Assembly (NCBI GenBank): GCA_021029095.1
Contig: JAJOHG010000028.1
Location: 124,001-188,000, forward strand
Source: Phellopilus nigrolimitatus
Lineage: Eukaryota > Basidiomycota > Agaricomycetes > Hymenochaetales > Hymenochaetaceae
Direction of reading: 5' to 3'
Length of the DNA: 64,000 nt
Shown one piece after another: positions 20,504 through 33,676 of this stretch (the stretch's first letter is position 1; every line of letters starts with the position of its first letter). The notes below the pieces were generated by a model that saw only the letters and a list, made by a program, of their open reading frames with translations, had not been told where the DNA came from and did no database searches. A program made the position numbers and the translations under genes.

Positions 20504-22364
20504 AGTACAAAAAGTAAATTACAAGTACGGTAAACTAGCAAAACCAAGTGTTGGTGACAACGGACACGGGTGCAAAAAGTATTACCTTGAATCGAGAATA
20601 CAAGATCAGTAAAAGCAAATCAAAGACGAAGCAACGTACCATTTTGAAACCGAAGAACCGAATCTAGAGTAAGAAAAGTAAGAAACTGCACGCAGATAGA
20701 ACGGATTACTTGCCTATTTTGCAGCGAAGGAAAACAAAAAAACAAAAGAAAAGGATCCCCCGCAGCTCAACAATCAAGGCACACCATGCGACGTGCCAGC
20801 GCACACGCACCGCTCAATGGCCCAACTACGTCCCTGACCAAATCCTTAATTCATGGTTCCCATTTTCGCTTGACCACACGTTCACACATCTTCGCGATAG
20901 ACATGCTACTAGATAGGTCGGGCTACTCAGGTACTTCACTACTAACAAGAGATTTCAACCGCGCACGACCGCTTACGGGGGCCCCCTGGGTCTGCGTGCA
21001 CGGAGGGGATGGGAATATAGATAGAGGGCGCATCGAGCAGCGCGTCGAGAGTGCATCAGCGACGTTGGTAGTTTGAGAGCGAGTGGGAGGGGGACGCAGG
21101 AAAGTAGCACGTCGAGACCACCTTATATATAATTCTCTGTTGCTTCGTGTTGTACCAAGTTTCTGTGTGCATTACTAACAGGGCCGTGTCATCCGCGGCC
21201 CGGAGGCTGAAGCGAGAGGTAAGCGTCGCCAGGGAATTGCGAAGCGGCGGGCATGAAATGCGGCTCGCTAAGCTTTGCCTTCTTTCGAAGTCTCGGCTTC
21301 CACCTCAAGACAATCTCCTGGCCTGTCAAAAGCTAGTAATTCAGGACAAAAACTCAGGTCTTAGGCTCAGTTGCTTGCAGGACACTTAGTGAGAACTTTT
21401 GGCTCAAAACTATCTACTGTGCAGTGTAAGGGAATGAAACTCAGAGAAGGGACTTATAAGAAGCAAGGACTTGAAATGACCGGCAAAAGAAAAGATTCCA
21501 GAATAGACTAATCAGAGAGGACACATAGCACAAAGCCAAGCAACAGAAGCTCTCGCAAGGCATGAAACAGTTCGGCTAGCATGTCAAGTTTATCCACCAG
21601 AGAGAAGAAGAGCCCAGGCAAGGCCGCCGAGATCAAGCCCAGGAATAGACGCAAACATCCAGAAAAGCCCAAGACAGAAGCAGATATAAAGCGAAGGTCC
21701 TAAAGAGAATACACTATCCTGTCTTGCTGCCCCCCGTGCCCGCGATCGGTGTCGATGCGCAGACGATGGCTGCGAGTCGAGTCGAATGTCGATCACGAAC
21801 GGCTGGTCACCATGTCACGCGTGTCTTCACGCGCGGCACGAGCGACTTGCCTCCGACCCTCAGGTATGCTACTTTATTTTGCTGTTCTATTTTTTCTTTA
21901 TCGTTTACATATCTTTCCAAAGGTACCGGAGGTCTGTGAATTGACGCGCTGCAAGATCGAGCGCTTTCTCGGCTTTGCGACGATCTGCTCGCCGGCGTCA
22001 CATTTTGTGCTCATCTCCGCGAGTAGAAGCGCGTACGGTGCCGCTTCCCGCAGGTCTCTGAAGTAAGTAAGTGATAAAAACATATCTCATTACTTTTTGT
22101 GTACTGACTTGGTTTTGTAGGATGGCTGTTGGATTCGAACGGGACTAGGTTCTGGCCCGCGCACCGAAGCGACTTCGCGGCGTTTTCCGAGCCCGGCTCG
22201 AAAGCAAGCTCTGGAGAGCATCGCGTCTGGTCCGAGCGCACAGGATGGTGGTGCTGCGTTAAGCTCAAGTACGTTCAACCAAATCTATACATATTGTGTT
22301 CTGTCTAACTTGAGAACAAGTAGAGTGTCGAGCTCGATTTTCTGAGCGGGTGTCCTTTTCGCAG
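20504..22364. other. Unit 1 middle: possible promoter and short upstream exons, nothing firm
   Basis: A minus-strand TATA-like run (TATATATAAT read around 21123-21135) and a plus-strand TACTAAC-AG acceptor near 21171-21181 followed by a GTAAGC donor near 21220 are visible. Donor and acceptor pairs also occur around 21865-21923 and 22123-22290, ahead of the F-box-like gene. These may be its 5' exons, but the frames differ between units and I could not join them in phase. Confidence 0.35.
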
Positions 22365-23704
22365 CGTACACAAAAATTACAGAAAATCAGCATCCATTCC
22401 ATCTCTCGCGGATACGTTGCGGGGAACAGATGTCGCGCGAATACCGCCAGAGCTATGGCTCCTCACCTTCCGCGAAGCAACCCGTATCATCCCCAACCTC
22501 TTTGACGCCGTGCAGGAGCTGCCCTTCCTCGAGCGCAAGCAGACGTCCGCGTGCCAGTTCGAGGCCTACTGCACCAACGTCCGTATCAAATGTGACCTTG
22601 CGTTTGTCAGTCGGAGGTGGAACGCCCTCATGCGTGAGTTCCTCTACGAGTTTGTCTGGATCAGCCACGGCACGCAGGCCAAGGCGCTCGCGCACACGCT
22701 CCTACTCGAGGACCTCCGCGGCGCACCTGTCTCCAGCGGCTGGTATATCCGTCATCTGCACATCGAGACCTCGACGCTCAACCGCTGCGCACCGATCGAC
22801 ATTCGCAACATCCTTGACTATGCGTCTCAGCTCGTCGTCTACACGGATCGTCATTCTGTCAAGCAAAATGCCTTCGTGCCCCCAGGATCCCCGCTGTACA
22901 CCGGAGGAAATCTTCTCTCTCCTCACGCATTCCAGTAAGGACCTCCGCCGGCTTTCGTGGAAAAACTATGACGAAACGCCGCTCTATATCCAAATGTCCG
23001 CGCTCTTCAATCGGCCGAGTGCCATCGAGTACCTCGAAATCACATCGTGCACGCCGGATCATGCTGCATATGGGCCACCTCCGCACTTTTCCGCGATCGA
23101 ACTCCCCGCTCTACGCTCCCTCAAAGTCGAAGTGGACGACTACACGTTCTCGATCTTCGCTGCCTGGCGAATGCCCAAGCTCCGATCTCTCTCGGTCGTT
23201 TCTTGTGAACTCAACTACAGGGGCCAGGGCTTCTTTTTGTTCTTTCAGACGCACGGGTCCTTGCTGCAGCAGCTCGAGCTCGGCCATTCGTCTTCTCTCA
23301 TCGAGTCGCACGTGCTCGACCTCGCGCGTCCGGAACTCGAACTCGCCAAGTGGTGTCCGAACCTGTGCGAGTTCATTTGCAGCGCAGATGCCGAATGGCA
23401 CTGGCAGACGCCTGACTGGATCCCACCGCATGTGCTGCTGCCTATGCACCCCACGGTCGAATTCATCGGGATCCGTGGGATCGACAAGCGCCTCGGGGAG
23501 CGCGACGACACGTTCATGCTCCTCGAGCAGCTCTCGTCTCTCCAGCGCGCAGCCTTCCCAAGCCTGCGCTTTATCCGCGATCTCAGCCCGGAGAGCCATG
23601 CGCTCCGCACGTACCGGCCCTCCGCGTGGGTCGCGACGTTCTGGACGCGTCTGCTCATGACGTGTCAAGAACAGGGCGTCTGGCTGGGGACCTACACGGC
23701 GTGA
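22365..23704 (+). pseudogene. F-box-like gene, unit 1 (one-base frameshift)
   Basis: The open frame follows an AG acceptor at 22364. It contains an F-box-like motif ([20 protein letters not shown]), then [17 protein letters not shown], and an LRR-like C-terminal region with [40 protein letters not shown] and a final [18 protein letters not shown] run of five C near 22879-22883 shifts the frame; units 2 and 4 have four C there and read straight through ([16 protein letters not shown]). With four C the product would exceed 440 residues. F-box proteins usually select substrates for SCF ubiquitin ligases, and LRR-type regions bind the substrate. Either this copy is a pseudogene or the extra C is a sequence error. 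The true start lies in an upstream exon not found. Confidence 0.65.
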
Positions 23705-24169
23705 ACATCACGAGCCATGTGCTCAGGCGCGCGAGCCTCGACCTTGGCAAGTTCTAAGCAGGACTGGCAAGTCTCGCTGTTATCGTTTCTCCTCTCATCT
23801 TACATTGCTCTGTCGATACGCATTACCTCGCATCCATTAACTCGCATCCACCCACCCGTATCGATTCATTCCGCTCTTCTATGGTGTCTGGAGAGTCTTT
23901 CAAGTCAGAAATGTTTATCCATCGGTACACCGTGTACTTGCTTTCTTGCTCTCCGCCTCGCTGGTCACCATTTGCACGCTAAAATGGGAACTTTTGCCTC
24001 CGCTTTCGTGTCGTGCCATCTCGCATTCCATCTCTCGCTACACAACATCCTCCATTTCCACCCAAACACCTTGCACACTACGGCGGCCAAGTTCTTCATT
24101 TGCTACAAATATATATCCATGTGCTCGATTCGCGCCATCAAGTTCATGTGCAGGGCAATATATATATGT
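23705..24169. other. F-box 3' flank, unit 1
   Basis: AT-rich 3' flank between the F-box stop and the small-exon locus. Short open frames are present but give no motif. It is nearly identical in all four units. Confidence 0.4.
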
Positions 24170-25480
24170 ATCGAAGCCGGGCGAGCGGCTTCGATACGAT
24201 CGGACAGATGGTGAGTACTACTTCGCTATGTTCTATTATCTATTAAGTCTAATTTATATCAGGACGAAGTTTAATCTTGCAGTTCCCGCCGCACGTTGCG
24301 CGAGTTCTCGTTATGCTGGATCTGCGGCCGCCTCGTCACTGAAGCGGCGAGCGGCGCGAGCGATAGCGCCGGTTATGCGCAAAGTGGTATGTATACTATT
24401 ATTTATTCTCGATACTTACATTTACTGATCGCCCATGCAATTTTTAGTTCACCCCACACAGTGCAACATCCTCAAGATATACGCACGCATCTGCAGATTC
24501 GGATGCGACGCAACGACCTTGTATATATGTATCGCCGTCCGCCGAGCGATGTCTGTGCGCGATGCATTGTCGACGCGCTTGACGCTCGACAGCATCTATT
24601 CAGTAAGTACCAACCTTTATTCTTTATATCTTCTTTGCTTACCTTCGTGTTCCAGCCCATTGCATTGACCGCGACTTGCATCGCGCACGTCCGTGGCGGC
24701 CGGCGGGGACTAGGAATGCGCCGACACTATAGAAATGACGCGGGCGAGCGTCATTTCGGACATGCAGGTACGTGGTTGTATCTTATCGCGAAATATACAT
24801 GGTTTAACTCATTGGCAATCAAATTCAGTCCCCGAAACTGTGCGCACGGCCGGCGCTTCACTCTTGATGCTCCGCCAACGTCTACACTCTATCGGGGGCC
24901 GCTCTTCGCGCTTTTGAGCGAAAATCACAAAATCAGCGCGCAATGCGGAGATGCGCATTCCGCTGTAAGTACTAAATCGCTATTTCTTGAATTTGCAGCT
25001 CAGTGTAATTTACAGATTGTGTCGCCGCTTCGCGCCGGCCTTCGTCTGCGTGGTGGCATGCAAATCTTGCCTACGCAGGACTCGCGCGATTCGCGGTACG
25101 TACTAAATCGTCTTATCACAAATACCTGCTAATTCGTAATTCTACAGATGGCGCGATTTCGAGCAAGCGCCGCTTTGCGCGTGAGAATGGGCGAGCTGGG
25201 GGGTATAAAGAGCTGCGAGTCTGCGCACTCAGTCCCCCAGCTCTCTTTCTCTCCCCCCATCTTGACCCAGCGCGCGCGGGGCGACCGTTTGGATGCCGTA
25301 AGCACAAAACCAGTGTTTTCTCGAATGCACGCTAATCGTAATTTCAGACCGCGCTACAAGCGACGCTTGGGCGAGTTCCAGCGGTATAAAGACGAGCGAG
25401 TCTGCGGGTTGAAGCCCCAGCTCCCTCTTTCTCCCCCCATCTCGACATCGACGGCTAGTTGGAAGGAAGGGCAGGGGGAA
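24170..25480 (+). ncRNA. Locus of at least eight short exons, unit 1, coding status unknown
   Basis: GC-rich blocks alternate with AT-rich 50-72-base segments bounded by good GT-AG sites: introns 24211-24282, 24387-24447, 24603-24655, 24768-24828, 24965-25015, 25096-25147 and 25298-25347. The implied exons are 80-155 bases. No single frame stays open after splicing that I could establish, and the 278-codon frame through the introns is not consistent with splicing. Introns 5 and 6 start alike (GTAAGTACTAAATCG and GTACGTACTAAATCG). Exons 7 and 8 share TATAAAGA and CCCAGCTC blocks, so exon-intron pairs were duplicated. A spliced non-coding RNA fits, and so does a decayed gene. Confidence 0.4.
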
Positions 25481-25748
25481 TGACGTGGCGTTGAATTTCA
25501 CCATCTTTCCCAAACCGTTTCTTTGGCATTATTTCCCGCGCTTATGTCTACGGACAGCCGGGGTGTCTAGAACTACGTAGAATCTCTGCTTAGGCCGTAA
25601 GCCGGCAGAGTGGCTCGCGCGGCGGGCCTGTTCTTCAGGGGACAGGTCCCGTCGCGCCGTGTATAGCGTAGCCCTGCAAAAAAGCAAAAATCATAGCCAA
25701 AATTCCGGCATTTCGCTTGCTCAAAGGGGGAATCCGATGCTTTTCGAC

Positions 25749-25830
25749 CACTTTTTAAGGGAAAAGCTCTGTTTTCACGGCTATGTGCTTCCACTTTTTA
25801 AGGGAAAACTATATTTTCTTCGCTATGTAC
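25749..25830. repeat. Two-copy short repeat near the unit junction
   Basis: A roughly 43-base motif beginning CCACTTTTTAAGGGAAAA is present twice; in unit 4 (54330-54458) it is present three times. It supplies the stop codon of the truncated HAM1 frame. Confidence 0.6.
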
Positions 25831-26908
25831 ATCGAGGCTAGCTACGCAGTTCTTACCGCGGTCAAAGTGCTCTTGCGGTACGCGGCCCATGACGCCGTCC
25901 CTGAAGCCGTTGAAACGATCTCTGAGGCCATTCTTCGCGACCTCCTTCTTCTCGTCCGGGTCCTCACGCAAGTCCGCATCGCTCTTCACTTGACGGCCCT
26001 CGTCCTGCGCGCGCTCGAGACCCGTGTTCAAGCCCTGCTCCTTGAGACCCTGAGCGTGTCCCACAGCGTCCGCACCTGTGCGCACCTGCTTGTCGTCCGG
26101 GCCCGGTCCGTGGATCTCAGCGCCGGTCCCGAACTCGTTGTGCGGGTGCTGCTTGACGGTGTGGTCGCCGACCTTCGCCTCAAGCACAGGCGTCTCGCCG
26201 GCATCCGCAGTGGTTGTTCGGCCGCCCTCGGTGTGGAACTGGTTCGGTGGGGCGGGGTCGTCGACGCGCTGAAGACGCTCCGGGTCGGGGCGTGTGAGCT
26301 CCGCAGCCTTGACGGCGCCGGTGGCGAATAAGTCGCGGCCGATGTGCGCAAAGTCCGCGAGCAGCTTGCGCGTCTCCGCGTTGGTGAGCACGAGAGTGAG
26401 AAGCGTGCGGAGGTGCTGCACGGCAAGCTGGCCGTCCGCGCGCGCCTTTTCCGCGTCGACGGGCGAGAGGGAGCTCGGGTCCTGCTTCGCGCGCGCAAAG
26501 TCGGCGGCGCGCGTGTGCCAGACAAAGTTCTGGAAGAGCTCGTCGGCGTTCTTGTCGGCGACGATGGCGCGCGCGGTGTCGACGATGTCGCGCACGTCCT
26601 GGACGAGGCGCTGGCCGTCGGGGGAGAGCGCGCCGACGTCCATGGGGGCGTTGTCCTTGACGTAGCGCAGCGTCTCGTCGATCTGCTGGTTGTCGGGGAG
26701 GCGTCCTTCGCGGAAGGCCTCGATGACGCCGTAGAGGCGCAGCTGTGTGCCACCGACGTGTTAGAAGAATACAGGCGCAAGGCGGGCTCGGAACAGCACG
26801 CACCTTCCTGGCGACGTCGGCATCCTTCTGCTGCTTGTTGACGGGGTCGGTGACGGCGCCCGACGTTGGTTTGTCGGAGATGTCGCGGGGGGCGGTGGGG
26901 AGAGACAT
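25798..26908 (-). pseudogene. Truncated HAM1-like gene, unit 2
   Basis: Exon 1 (26804-26908) and part of exon 2 (25798-26742) are intact, with the same start, first intron and TATA-like element as the complete gene. The frame continues to PQEH, skips seven residues present in the complete copy (a 21-base deletion between two GTGCTC repeats), then runs through DRGKN into unrelated sequence and stops at 25798. The predicted product is 349 residues, the N-terminal domain only. Whether it is translated is unknown. Confidence 0.7.
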
Positions 26909-29900
26909 GGTAATGATGGCGAGGAGAGACGTTCGGCGCGCCTTATAAGAGGCGGTGGACTGAGCAGACGACGTCACCGGCGCGTCATGCAGCCACTCCT
27001 TTACGTAGCGCGTTTATGTGACGCGATCGACAGGGCATTGCCCCTTTCGACCGAAAAAGGAGCTGAATGAAACCAGGTAAGAAAATGAATGTTTCTGTGT
27101 TTGGATAGAGCTACTTACGGTGCCCAGAGTTGGAGCAAGTCGAGATGGAGTAGTCCATATCGCCCCTTGGAGTCCTTCGTCGTCATGCTGCCATTCTATT
27201 CGCGCAGCGTGGTCTGGCCGGCGGAGAAGAAGTGCGCGATAGCAATCGTTTGGCAGTATCCAGACAGTCGACGTTCGAGTCGAGGAGCAAAACCGAGGTC
27301 GTCCGCGTCGCGCGTGTCCGCGACGTCGGCAACAACCGACCAAGCTCGTGCCGCTCAGAGTGCACTCACTTCGTCTTCTCTTCTCGATCTTGCGCGCCGT
27401 GCACCGTCCTCTCGAGCTCGCGCAGACCGCTGCGCACAGCAACTCAGGCCGCCGAAACGACGGCGGCGCGCGTACGGCCTGCAGCAGCAACAGCAACACC
27501 GGAGTATGCGCCTCCGCCGCTGCAACAGCAACAGCAGCAACTCCCGCTGCCGTCGTCCATGCTCGCTCAACGGCGCGGCGCTGAACACCCGCCCGCTCTC
27601 TCCGCCGCTACCGCACGCGAACGCGGCCGTCGCCTCCTCAACTGCGGACGCGCGCACTCTCAATCCGCGTCCGCTCGACTGCTGGCGCTGCCGTCTCACG
27701 GCCTGCAGCAGCAACAACAACAACACTGGCAGCCGCCGCAACAGCAACAGCAGCAACTCCCGCCGTCGTCGTCCATGCTCACTCAACGGCGCGGCGCTCG
27801 CTCTCTCCGCCGCTACCGCGCGCGAGCGCGGCCGTCGTCTCCCTATCTGCGCGCGCGCGCGTACTCAACTTGCGTCCGCTCGACCACCGGCTCCGTTCCC
27901 ACCCCGCTGTGTCCTCTCACGGAAGGAAGCGCATGCGTGCGCGCGGGAACTTGACCCACGCGGGGCTGCCGTACGTCGTGCTCGAGTTCGACAAGAACGG
28001 GATCCTCGTCGACGGCCTGGAGAGAGAGACGAAGAGGACGGCGAAGGACGGCGGCGACGGCGACGGCGTGCTCAAGGTAAGTACTCGTGTCCTCTCTTAA
28101 ACCCCGTGCACGCCGTTGCGCACGGCGCCCCGCTGCCCAGCGGCGTGCGCGGACGTGTCAACTGCGCGCGCGCGGGGTCCCTAGTTTGCGCTGACCATCA
28201 GTACAGCCGCGCGACGCGTCCGTTTCGCGGACGCATCGCGCAGCGTGCTCGATTCGCGTCCGCTCGACTACCGGCGCGGCCGTCTCACACCCTCGCCGTC
28301 TCCCCTCTCGACGGCCTCCATCCAACCCGCATGCGCGCGGTGCAAGTCGACCCACGCGGCACTGGCGGCCGCCATACGTCGCGCTCGAGTTCGACAAGAA
28401 CGAGTTCCGAGAAGGATGGCGGCGCAGTGCACAAGGTGCGTATTCATGTTTTCTCCTGTGCTCCGTCGCTTACCGTGCGCGGACGTATCAACTGCGCGCG
28501 CGCGGCTCTCAGTTCGTGCGGACCGTCCAGTACAGCTGCGCGACGCGTCTGCAAAACGGACGCGTCGCGCAGCATTCTCTCGCGTCTGCTCGACTACCGC
28601 GCCGCCGTCTCATAACCCCGCCGTGTCCCTGCGCGCCCCTCCGTCCAGCCCGCATGCGTGCGCGAGTCAAATCGACCCACGCGGAACTGGCGGCCGCCGT
28701 ACGTCGCGCTCGAGTTCGACAAGAACGAGATCCGAGAACGGCGGCGGCGGTTCTCGTATCCTCTCCTGTGCCCCTGTGCTCCGCGCGCCGCTGCTCAGCA
28801 GCGTGCAACTGCGCGCGCGCGATACCTAGCCCGCATAGACCGCCCAGTAGAGCTGCGCGATGCGTACGTCGCGCAGCATTTCCTTTGTAGTAGTGTAGTA
28901 TTGAATAAAGACGTTTAATTACTATCAGACAAAGTTGGAAAGATAGATACAGGTAAGATATGAACACTGCGCGCGATCGAGACCAGCATCCGAGTAAAAT
29001 AGAAAAACGATTCAAGTCGGGGTTTGCGCGGGTGCGTCGCGAAGGTACATTACACCGCTCCTCGCTGCAGTCTGTACGCTGGTCGAGTCCGAGCTGGAGC
29101 GGTCTGAATCCAAAACTCTGTATATTCTATTGAAGTCACTATCGTACATTATACACGACGACCCGCGCGGGCATGCATTCGCAGTACAAGAAGTAAGTTT
29201 GAGTCGAGATGAGCGAGCCTTCGTCTTCGCGGTAGCATAGTAGTCTCCGGGTGCCAACACTGAAGTCCCGCACGTCCGGTTTTCCGACTCGCAGCCAGCA
29301 GCGCAAAGCCCAGAAGATAGATTCCAATAAATAGCAGAACGTACTAGCTTTACAAGTAGGTGACACAACTGTACAGTAAGACATGAGTATGTAGATTCAC
29401 CGCCAGCCACACTTGCACGCTGCGCGCCGCTCCGTGGATTCGCACTCGAAACGCCCAAGCTGCTCTGAGAGCAGCCAGACGCGTTTAGTTTCCTCCGTGC
29501 AGACACCTAGTTGCGGCCCTCCGTGCACGATAACTACTTGCTCGTCACTCCTAAATGGCGCCTACGCTGTCAAGCTTCATCTGGTAACTTATAGTGAACA
29601 CAAATCCGACTCAAAGTCGGAATCGTTTTACAACTAACTACTGACTCTGCTCAGCTAATTGATTACTTGCAATTCATTCGGACAGAGAAGAGGGAGTTTA
29701 GTTTAACTTGAATCGGAGCCAACTTATAATCACAAGATTCGGAGGAGGATTAACATAATTGCATTCAAAACCAAGTACAAAATACAAGTGCATAAACTAA
29801 CTAGCTACGAGTGATTATCTGAAGCGGCGAGTCAGAAATATAGCAAATTAAGACACAGCAAACCAGACTTATCTTTTGAGCCCGAATCAGAGAACCTATC

Positions 29901-30011
29901 ATAAACCCGAAGGTCAGCACAAAATCAACGGACATAATAACCCACTTACACTCGAACAAGTATTCCTGATAACTTGAAGACGAATTGAAGAAAAGAAAAG
30001 AAAAGAGACGG

Positions 30012-30060
30012 CTAGCCATTTGTGCGTGTCACTGGCCAGGTGGCACGCACAAATGGCTAG
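30012..30060. repeat. 49-bp palindrome, unit 2
   Basis: Same as the unit 1 copy, perfect 17-bp arms. Confidence 0.75.
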
Positions 30061-31903
30061 AGTACAAAAAGTAAATTACAAGTACGGTAAACTAGCAAAA
30101 CCAAGTGTTGGTGACAACGGACACGGGTGCAAAAAGTATTACCTTGAATCGAGAATACAAGATCAGTAAAAGCAAATCAAAGACGAAGCAACGTACCATT
30201 TTGAAACCGAAGAACCGAATCTAGAGTAAGAAAAGTAAGAAACTGCACGCAGATAGAACGGATTACTTGCCTATTTTGCAGCGAAGGAAAACAAAAAAAC
30301 AAAAGAAAAGGATCCCCCGCAGCTCAACAATCAGGCACACCATGCGACGTGCCAGCGCACACGCACCGCTCAATGGCCCAACTACGTCCCTGACCAAATC
30401 CTTAATTCATGGTTCCCATTTTCGCTTGACCACACGTTCACACATCTTCGCGATAGACATGCTACTAGATAGGTCGGGCTACTCAGGTACTTCACTACTA
30501 ACAAGAGATTTCAACCGCGCACGACCGCTTACGGGGGCCCCCTGGGTCTGCGTGCACGGAGGGGATGGGAATATAGATAGAGGGCGCATCGAGCAGCGCG
30601 TCGAGAGTGCATCAGCGACGTTGGTAGTTTGAGAGCGAGTGGGAGGGGGACGCAGGAAAGTAGCACGTCGAGACCACCTTATATATAATTCTCTGTTGCT
30701 TCGTGTTGTACCAAGTTTCTGTGTGCATTACTAACAGGGCCGTGTCATCCGCGGCCCGGAGGCTGAAGCGAGAGGTAAGCGTCGCCAGGGAATTGCGAAG
30801 CGGCGGGCATGAAATGCGGCTCGCTAAGCTTTGCCTTCTTTCGAAGTCTCGGCTTCCACCTCAAGACAATCTCCTGGCCTGTCAAAAGCTAGTAATTCAG
30901 GACAAAAACTCAGGTTCTTAGGCTCAGTTGCTTGCAGGACACTTAGTGAGAACTTTTGGCTCAAAAACTATCTACTGTGCAGTGTAAGGGAATGAAACTC
31001 AGAGAAGGGACTTATAAGAAGCAAGGACTTGAAATGACCGGCAAAAGAAAAGATTCCAGAATAGACTAATCAGAGAGGACACATAGCACAAAGCCAAGCA
31101 ACAGAAGCTCTCGCAAGGCATGAAACAGTTCGGCTAGCATGTCAAGTTTATCCACCAGAGAGAAGAAGAGCCCAGGCAAGGCCGCCGAGATCAAGCCCAG
31201 GAATAGACGCAAACATCCAGAAAAGCCCAAGACAGAAGCAGATATAAAGCGAAGGTCCTAAAGAGAATACACTATCCTGTCTTGCTGCCCCCCGTGCCCG
31301 CGATCGGTGTCGATGCGCAGACGATGGCTGCGAGTCGAGTCGAATGTCGATCACGAACGGCTGGTCACCATGTCACGCGTGTCTTCGCGCGCGGCACGAG
31401 CGACTTGCCTCCGACCCTCAGGTATGCTACTTTATTTTGCTGTTCTATTTTTCTTTATCGTTTACATATCTTTCCAAAGGTACCGGAGGTCTGTGAATTG
31501 ACGCGCTGCAAGATCGAGCGCTTTCTCGGCTTTGCGACGATCTGCTCGCCGGCGTCACATTTTGTGCTCACTCCGCGAGTAGAAGCGCGTACGGTGCCGC
31601 TTCCCGCAGTCTCTGAGTAAGTAAGTGATAAAAACATATCTCATTACTTTTTGTGTACTGACTTGGGTTTTGTAGGATGGCTTTGGATTCGAACGGGACT
31701 AGGTTCTGGCCCGCGCACCGAAGCGACTTCGCGGCGTTTTCCCCCGGCTCGAAAGCAAGCTCTGAGCATCGCGTCTGGTCCGAGCGCACAGGATGGTGGT
31801 GCTGCGTTAAGCTCAAGTACGTTCAACCAAATCTATACATTTGTGTTCTGTCTAACTTGAGAACGTCGCGCTCTCTCTTTTCTGAGCGGTGTCCTTTTCG
31901 CAG

Positions 31904-33214
31904 CGTACACAAAATTACAGAAAATCAGCATCCTTCCATCTCTCGCGGATACGTTGCGGGGAACGTCGCGCGAATACCGCCAGAGCTATGGCCCCACCTT
32001 CCGCGCAACCCGTATCATCCCCACCTCTTTCCCGTGCAGGAGCCCTTCCTCGAGCGCAAGCCGTCCGCGTGCCAGTTCGAGGCCTACTGCCAACGTCCGT
32101 ATCAAATGTGACCTTGCGTTTGTCAGTCGAGGTGGAACGCCCTCATGCGTGAGTTCCTCTACGAGTTTGTCTCTGGATCAGCCACGGCACGCAGGCCAAG
32201 GCGCTCGCGCACACGCTCCTACTCGAGGACCTCCGCGGCGCACCTGTCTCCAGCGGCTGGTATATCCGTCATCTGCACATCGAGACCTCGCGCTCAACCG
32301 CTGCGCACCGATCGACATTCGCAACATCCTTGACTATGCGTCTCAGCTCGTCGTCTACACGGATCGTCATTCTGTCAAGCAAAATGCCTTCGTGCCCCAG
32401 GATCCCCGCTGTACACCGGAGGAAATCTTCTCTCTCCTCACCATTCCAGTAAGGACCTCCGCCGGCTTTCGTGGAAAAACTATGACGAAACGCCGCTCTA
32501 TATCCAAATGTCCGCGCTCTTCAATCGGCCGAGTGCCATCGAGTACCTCGAAATCACATCGTGCACGCCGGATCATGCTGCATATGGGCCACCTCCCCCA
32601 CTTTTCCGCGATCGAACTCCCCGCTCTACGCTCCCTCAAAGTCGAAGTGGACGACTACACGTTCTCGATCTTCGCTGCCTGGCGAATGCCCAAGCTCCGA
32701 TCTCTCTCGGTCGTTTCTTGTGAATTCAACTACAGAGGCCAGGGCTTTTTGTTCTTTCAGACGCACGGGTCCTTGCTGCAGCAGCTTGAGCTCGGCCATT
32801 TCGTCTCTCATCGAGTCGCACGTGCTCGACCTCGCGCGTCCGGAACTCGAACTCGCCAAGTGGTGTCCGAACCTGTGCGAGTTCATTTGCAGCGCAGATG
32901 CCGAATGGCACTGGCAGACGCCTGACTGGATCCCACCGCATGTGCTGCTGCCTACGCACCCCACGGTCGAATTCATCGGGATCCGTGGGATCGACAAGCG
33001 CCTCGGGGAGCGCGACGACACGTTCATGCTCCTCGAGCAGCTCTCGTCTCTCCAGCGCGCAGCCTTCCCAAGCCTGCGCTTTATCCGCGATCTCAGCCCG
33101 GAGAGCCATGCGCTCCGCACGTACCGGCCCTCCGCGCGGGTCGCGACGTTCTGGACGCGTCTGCTCATGACGTGTCAAGAACAGGGCGTCTGGCTGGGGA
33201 CCTACACGGCGTGA
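31904..33214 (+). pseudogene. F-box-like gene, unit 2 (many small indels)
   Basis: It has the same gene order as the unit 1 copy, but the first 550 bases contain about ten deletions of one to three bases (for example CTCCTCACC reduced to CCCCACC, and TGCACCAAC reduced to TGCCAAC). These destroy the frame. From about 32470 on the sequence is mostly intact, with unit 4-like substitutions. Either consensus error or real decay would explain this. Confidence 0.6.
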
Positions 33215-33676
33215 ACATCACGAGCCATGTGCTCAGGCGCGCGAGCCTCGACCTTGGCAAGTTCTAAGCAGGACTGGCAAGTCTCGCTGTTATCGTTTCT
33301 CCTCTCATCTTACATTGCTCTGTCGATACGCATTACCTCGCATCCATTAACTCGCATCCACCCACCCGTATCGATTCATTCCGCTCTTCTATGGTGTCTG
33401 GAGAGTCTTTCAAGTCAGAAATGTTTATCCATCGGTACACCGTGTACTTGCTTCTTGCTCTCGCCTCGCTGGTCACCATTTGCACGCTAAAATGGGAACT
33501 TTGCCTCCGCTTTCGTGTCGTGCCATCTCGCATTCCATCTCTCGCTACACAACATCCTCCATTTCCACCCAAACACCTTGCACACTACGGCGGCCAAGTT
33601 CTTCATTTGCTACAAATATATATCCATGTGCTCGATTCGCGCCATCAAGTTCATGTGCAGGGCAATATATATATGT

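Larger units (their letters stand above)
16276..25855. repeat. Array unit 1
   Basis: It begins within exon 2 of the complete HAM1 gene and ends at the junction where the truncated HAM1 of unit 2 starts. The two junctions share the short CCGCGGTC motif (16276 and 25856). From left to right it holds the HAM1 5' part, a fragment like the R1 upstream region (17450-17740), the GC-rich module, an AT-rich stretch with a palindrome, the F-box-like gene and the small-exon locus. Confidence 0.9.

Noticed and set aside
22120..22150. Possible tRNA-like B-box (GGATTCGAAC) before the F-box gene
   Set aside because: No matching A-box or cloverleaf could be formed, and the motif is altered in unit 4.
24296..25132. 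Plus-strand 278-codon frame across the small-exon locus
   Set aside because: It runs through several AT-rich segments bounded by good GT-AG sites whose lengths are not multiples of three, so it is not the spliced frame.
25205..25400. TATAAAGA motifs in the last exons of the small-exon locus as promoters
   Set aside because: They lie inside duplicated exon blocks, and the only gene downstream is on the opposite strand. They may be chance or part of the exon repeat.
26028..26780. Large open frames overlapping HAM1 in the other minus frames and on the plus strand
   Set aside because: They are shadows of the HAM1 coding sequence in a GC-rich gene. The HAM1 frame carries the family motifs and in-phase splice sites.
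27089..28615. Long plus-strand frame of 508 codons rich in Gln, Ser, Arg and Ala in unit 2, with counterparts in other units
   Set aside because: The length comes from GC-rich, repeat-rich DNA low in stop codons. Its end changes between units after two-base indels, and it crosses the hairpins and a clear GTAAGT donor.
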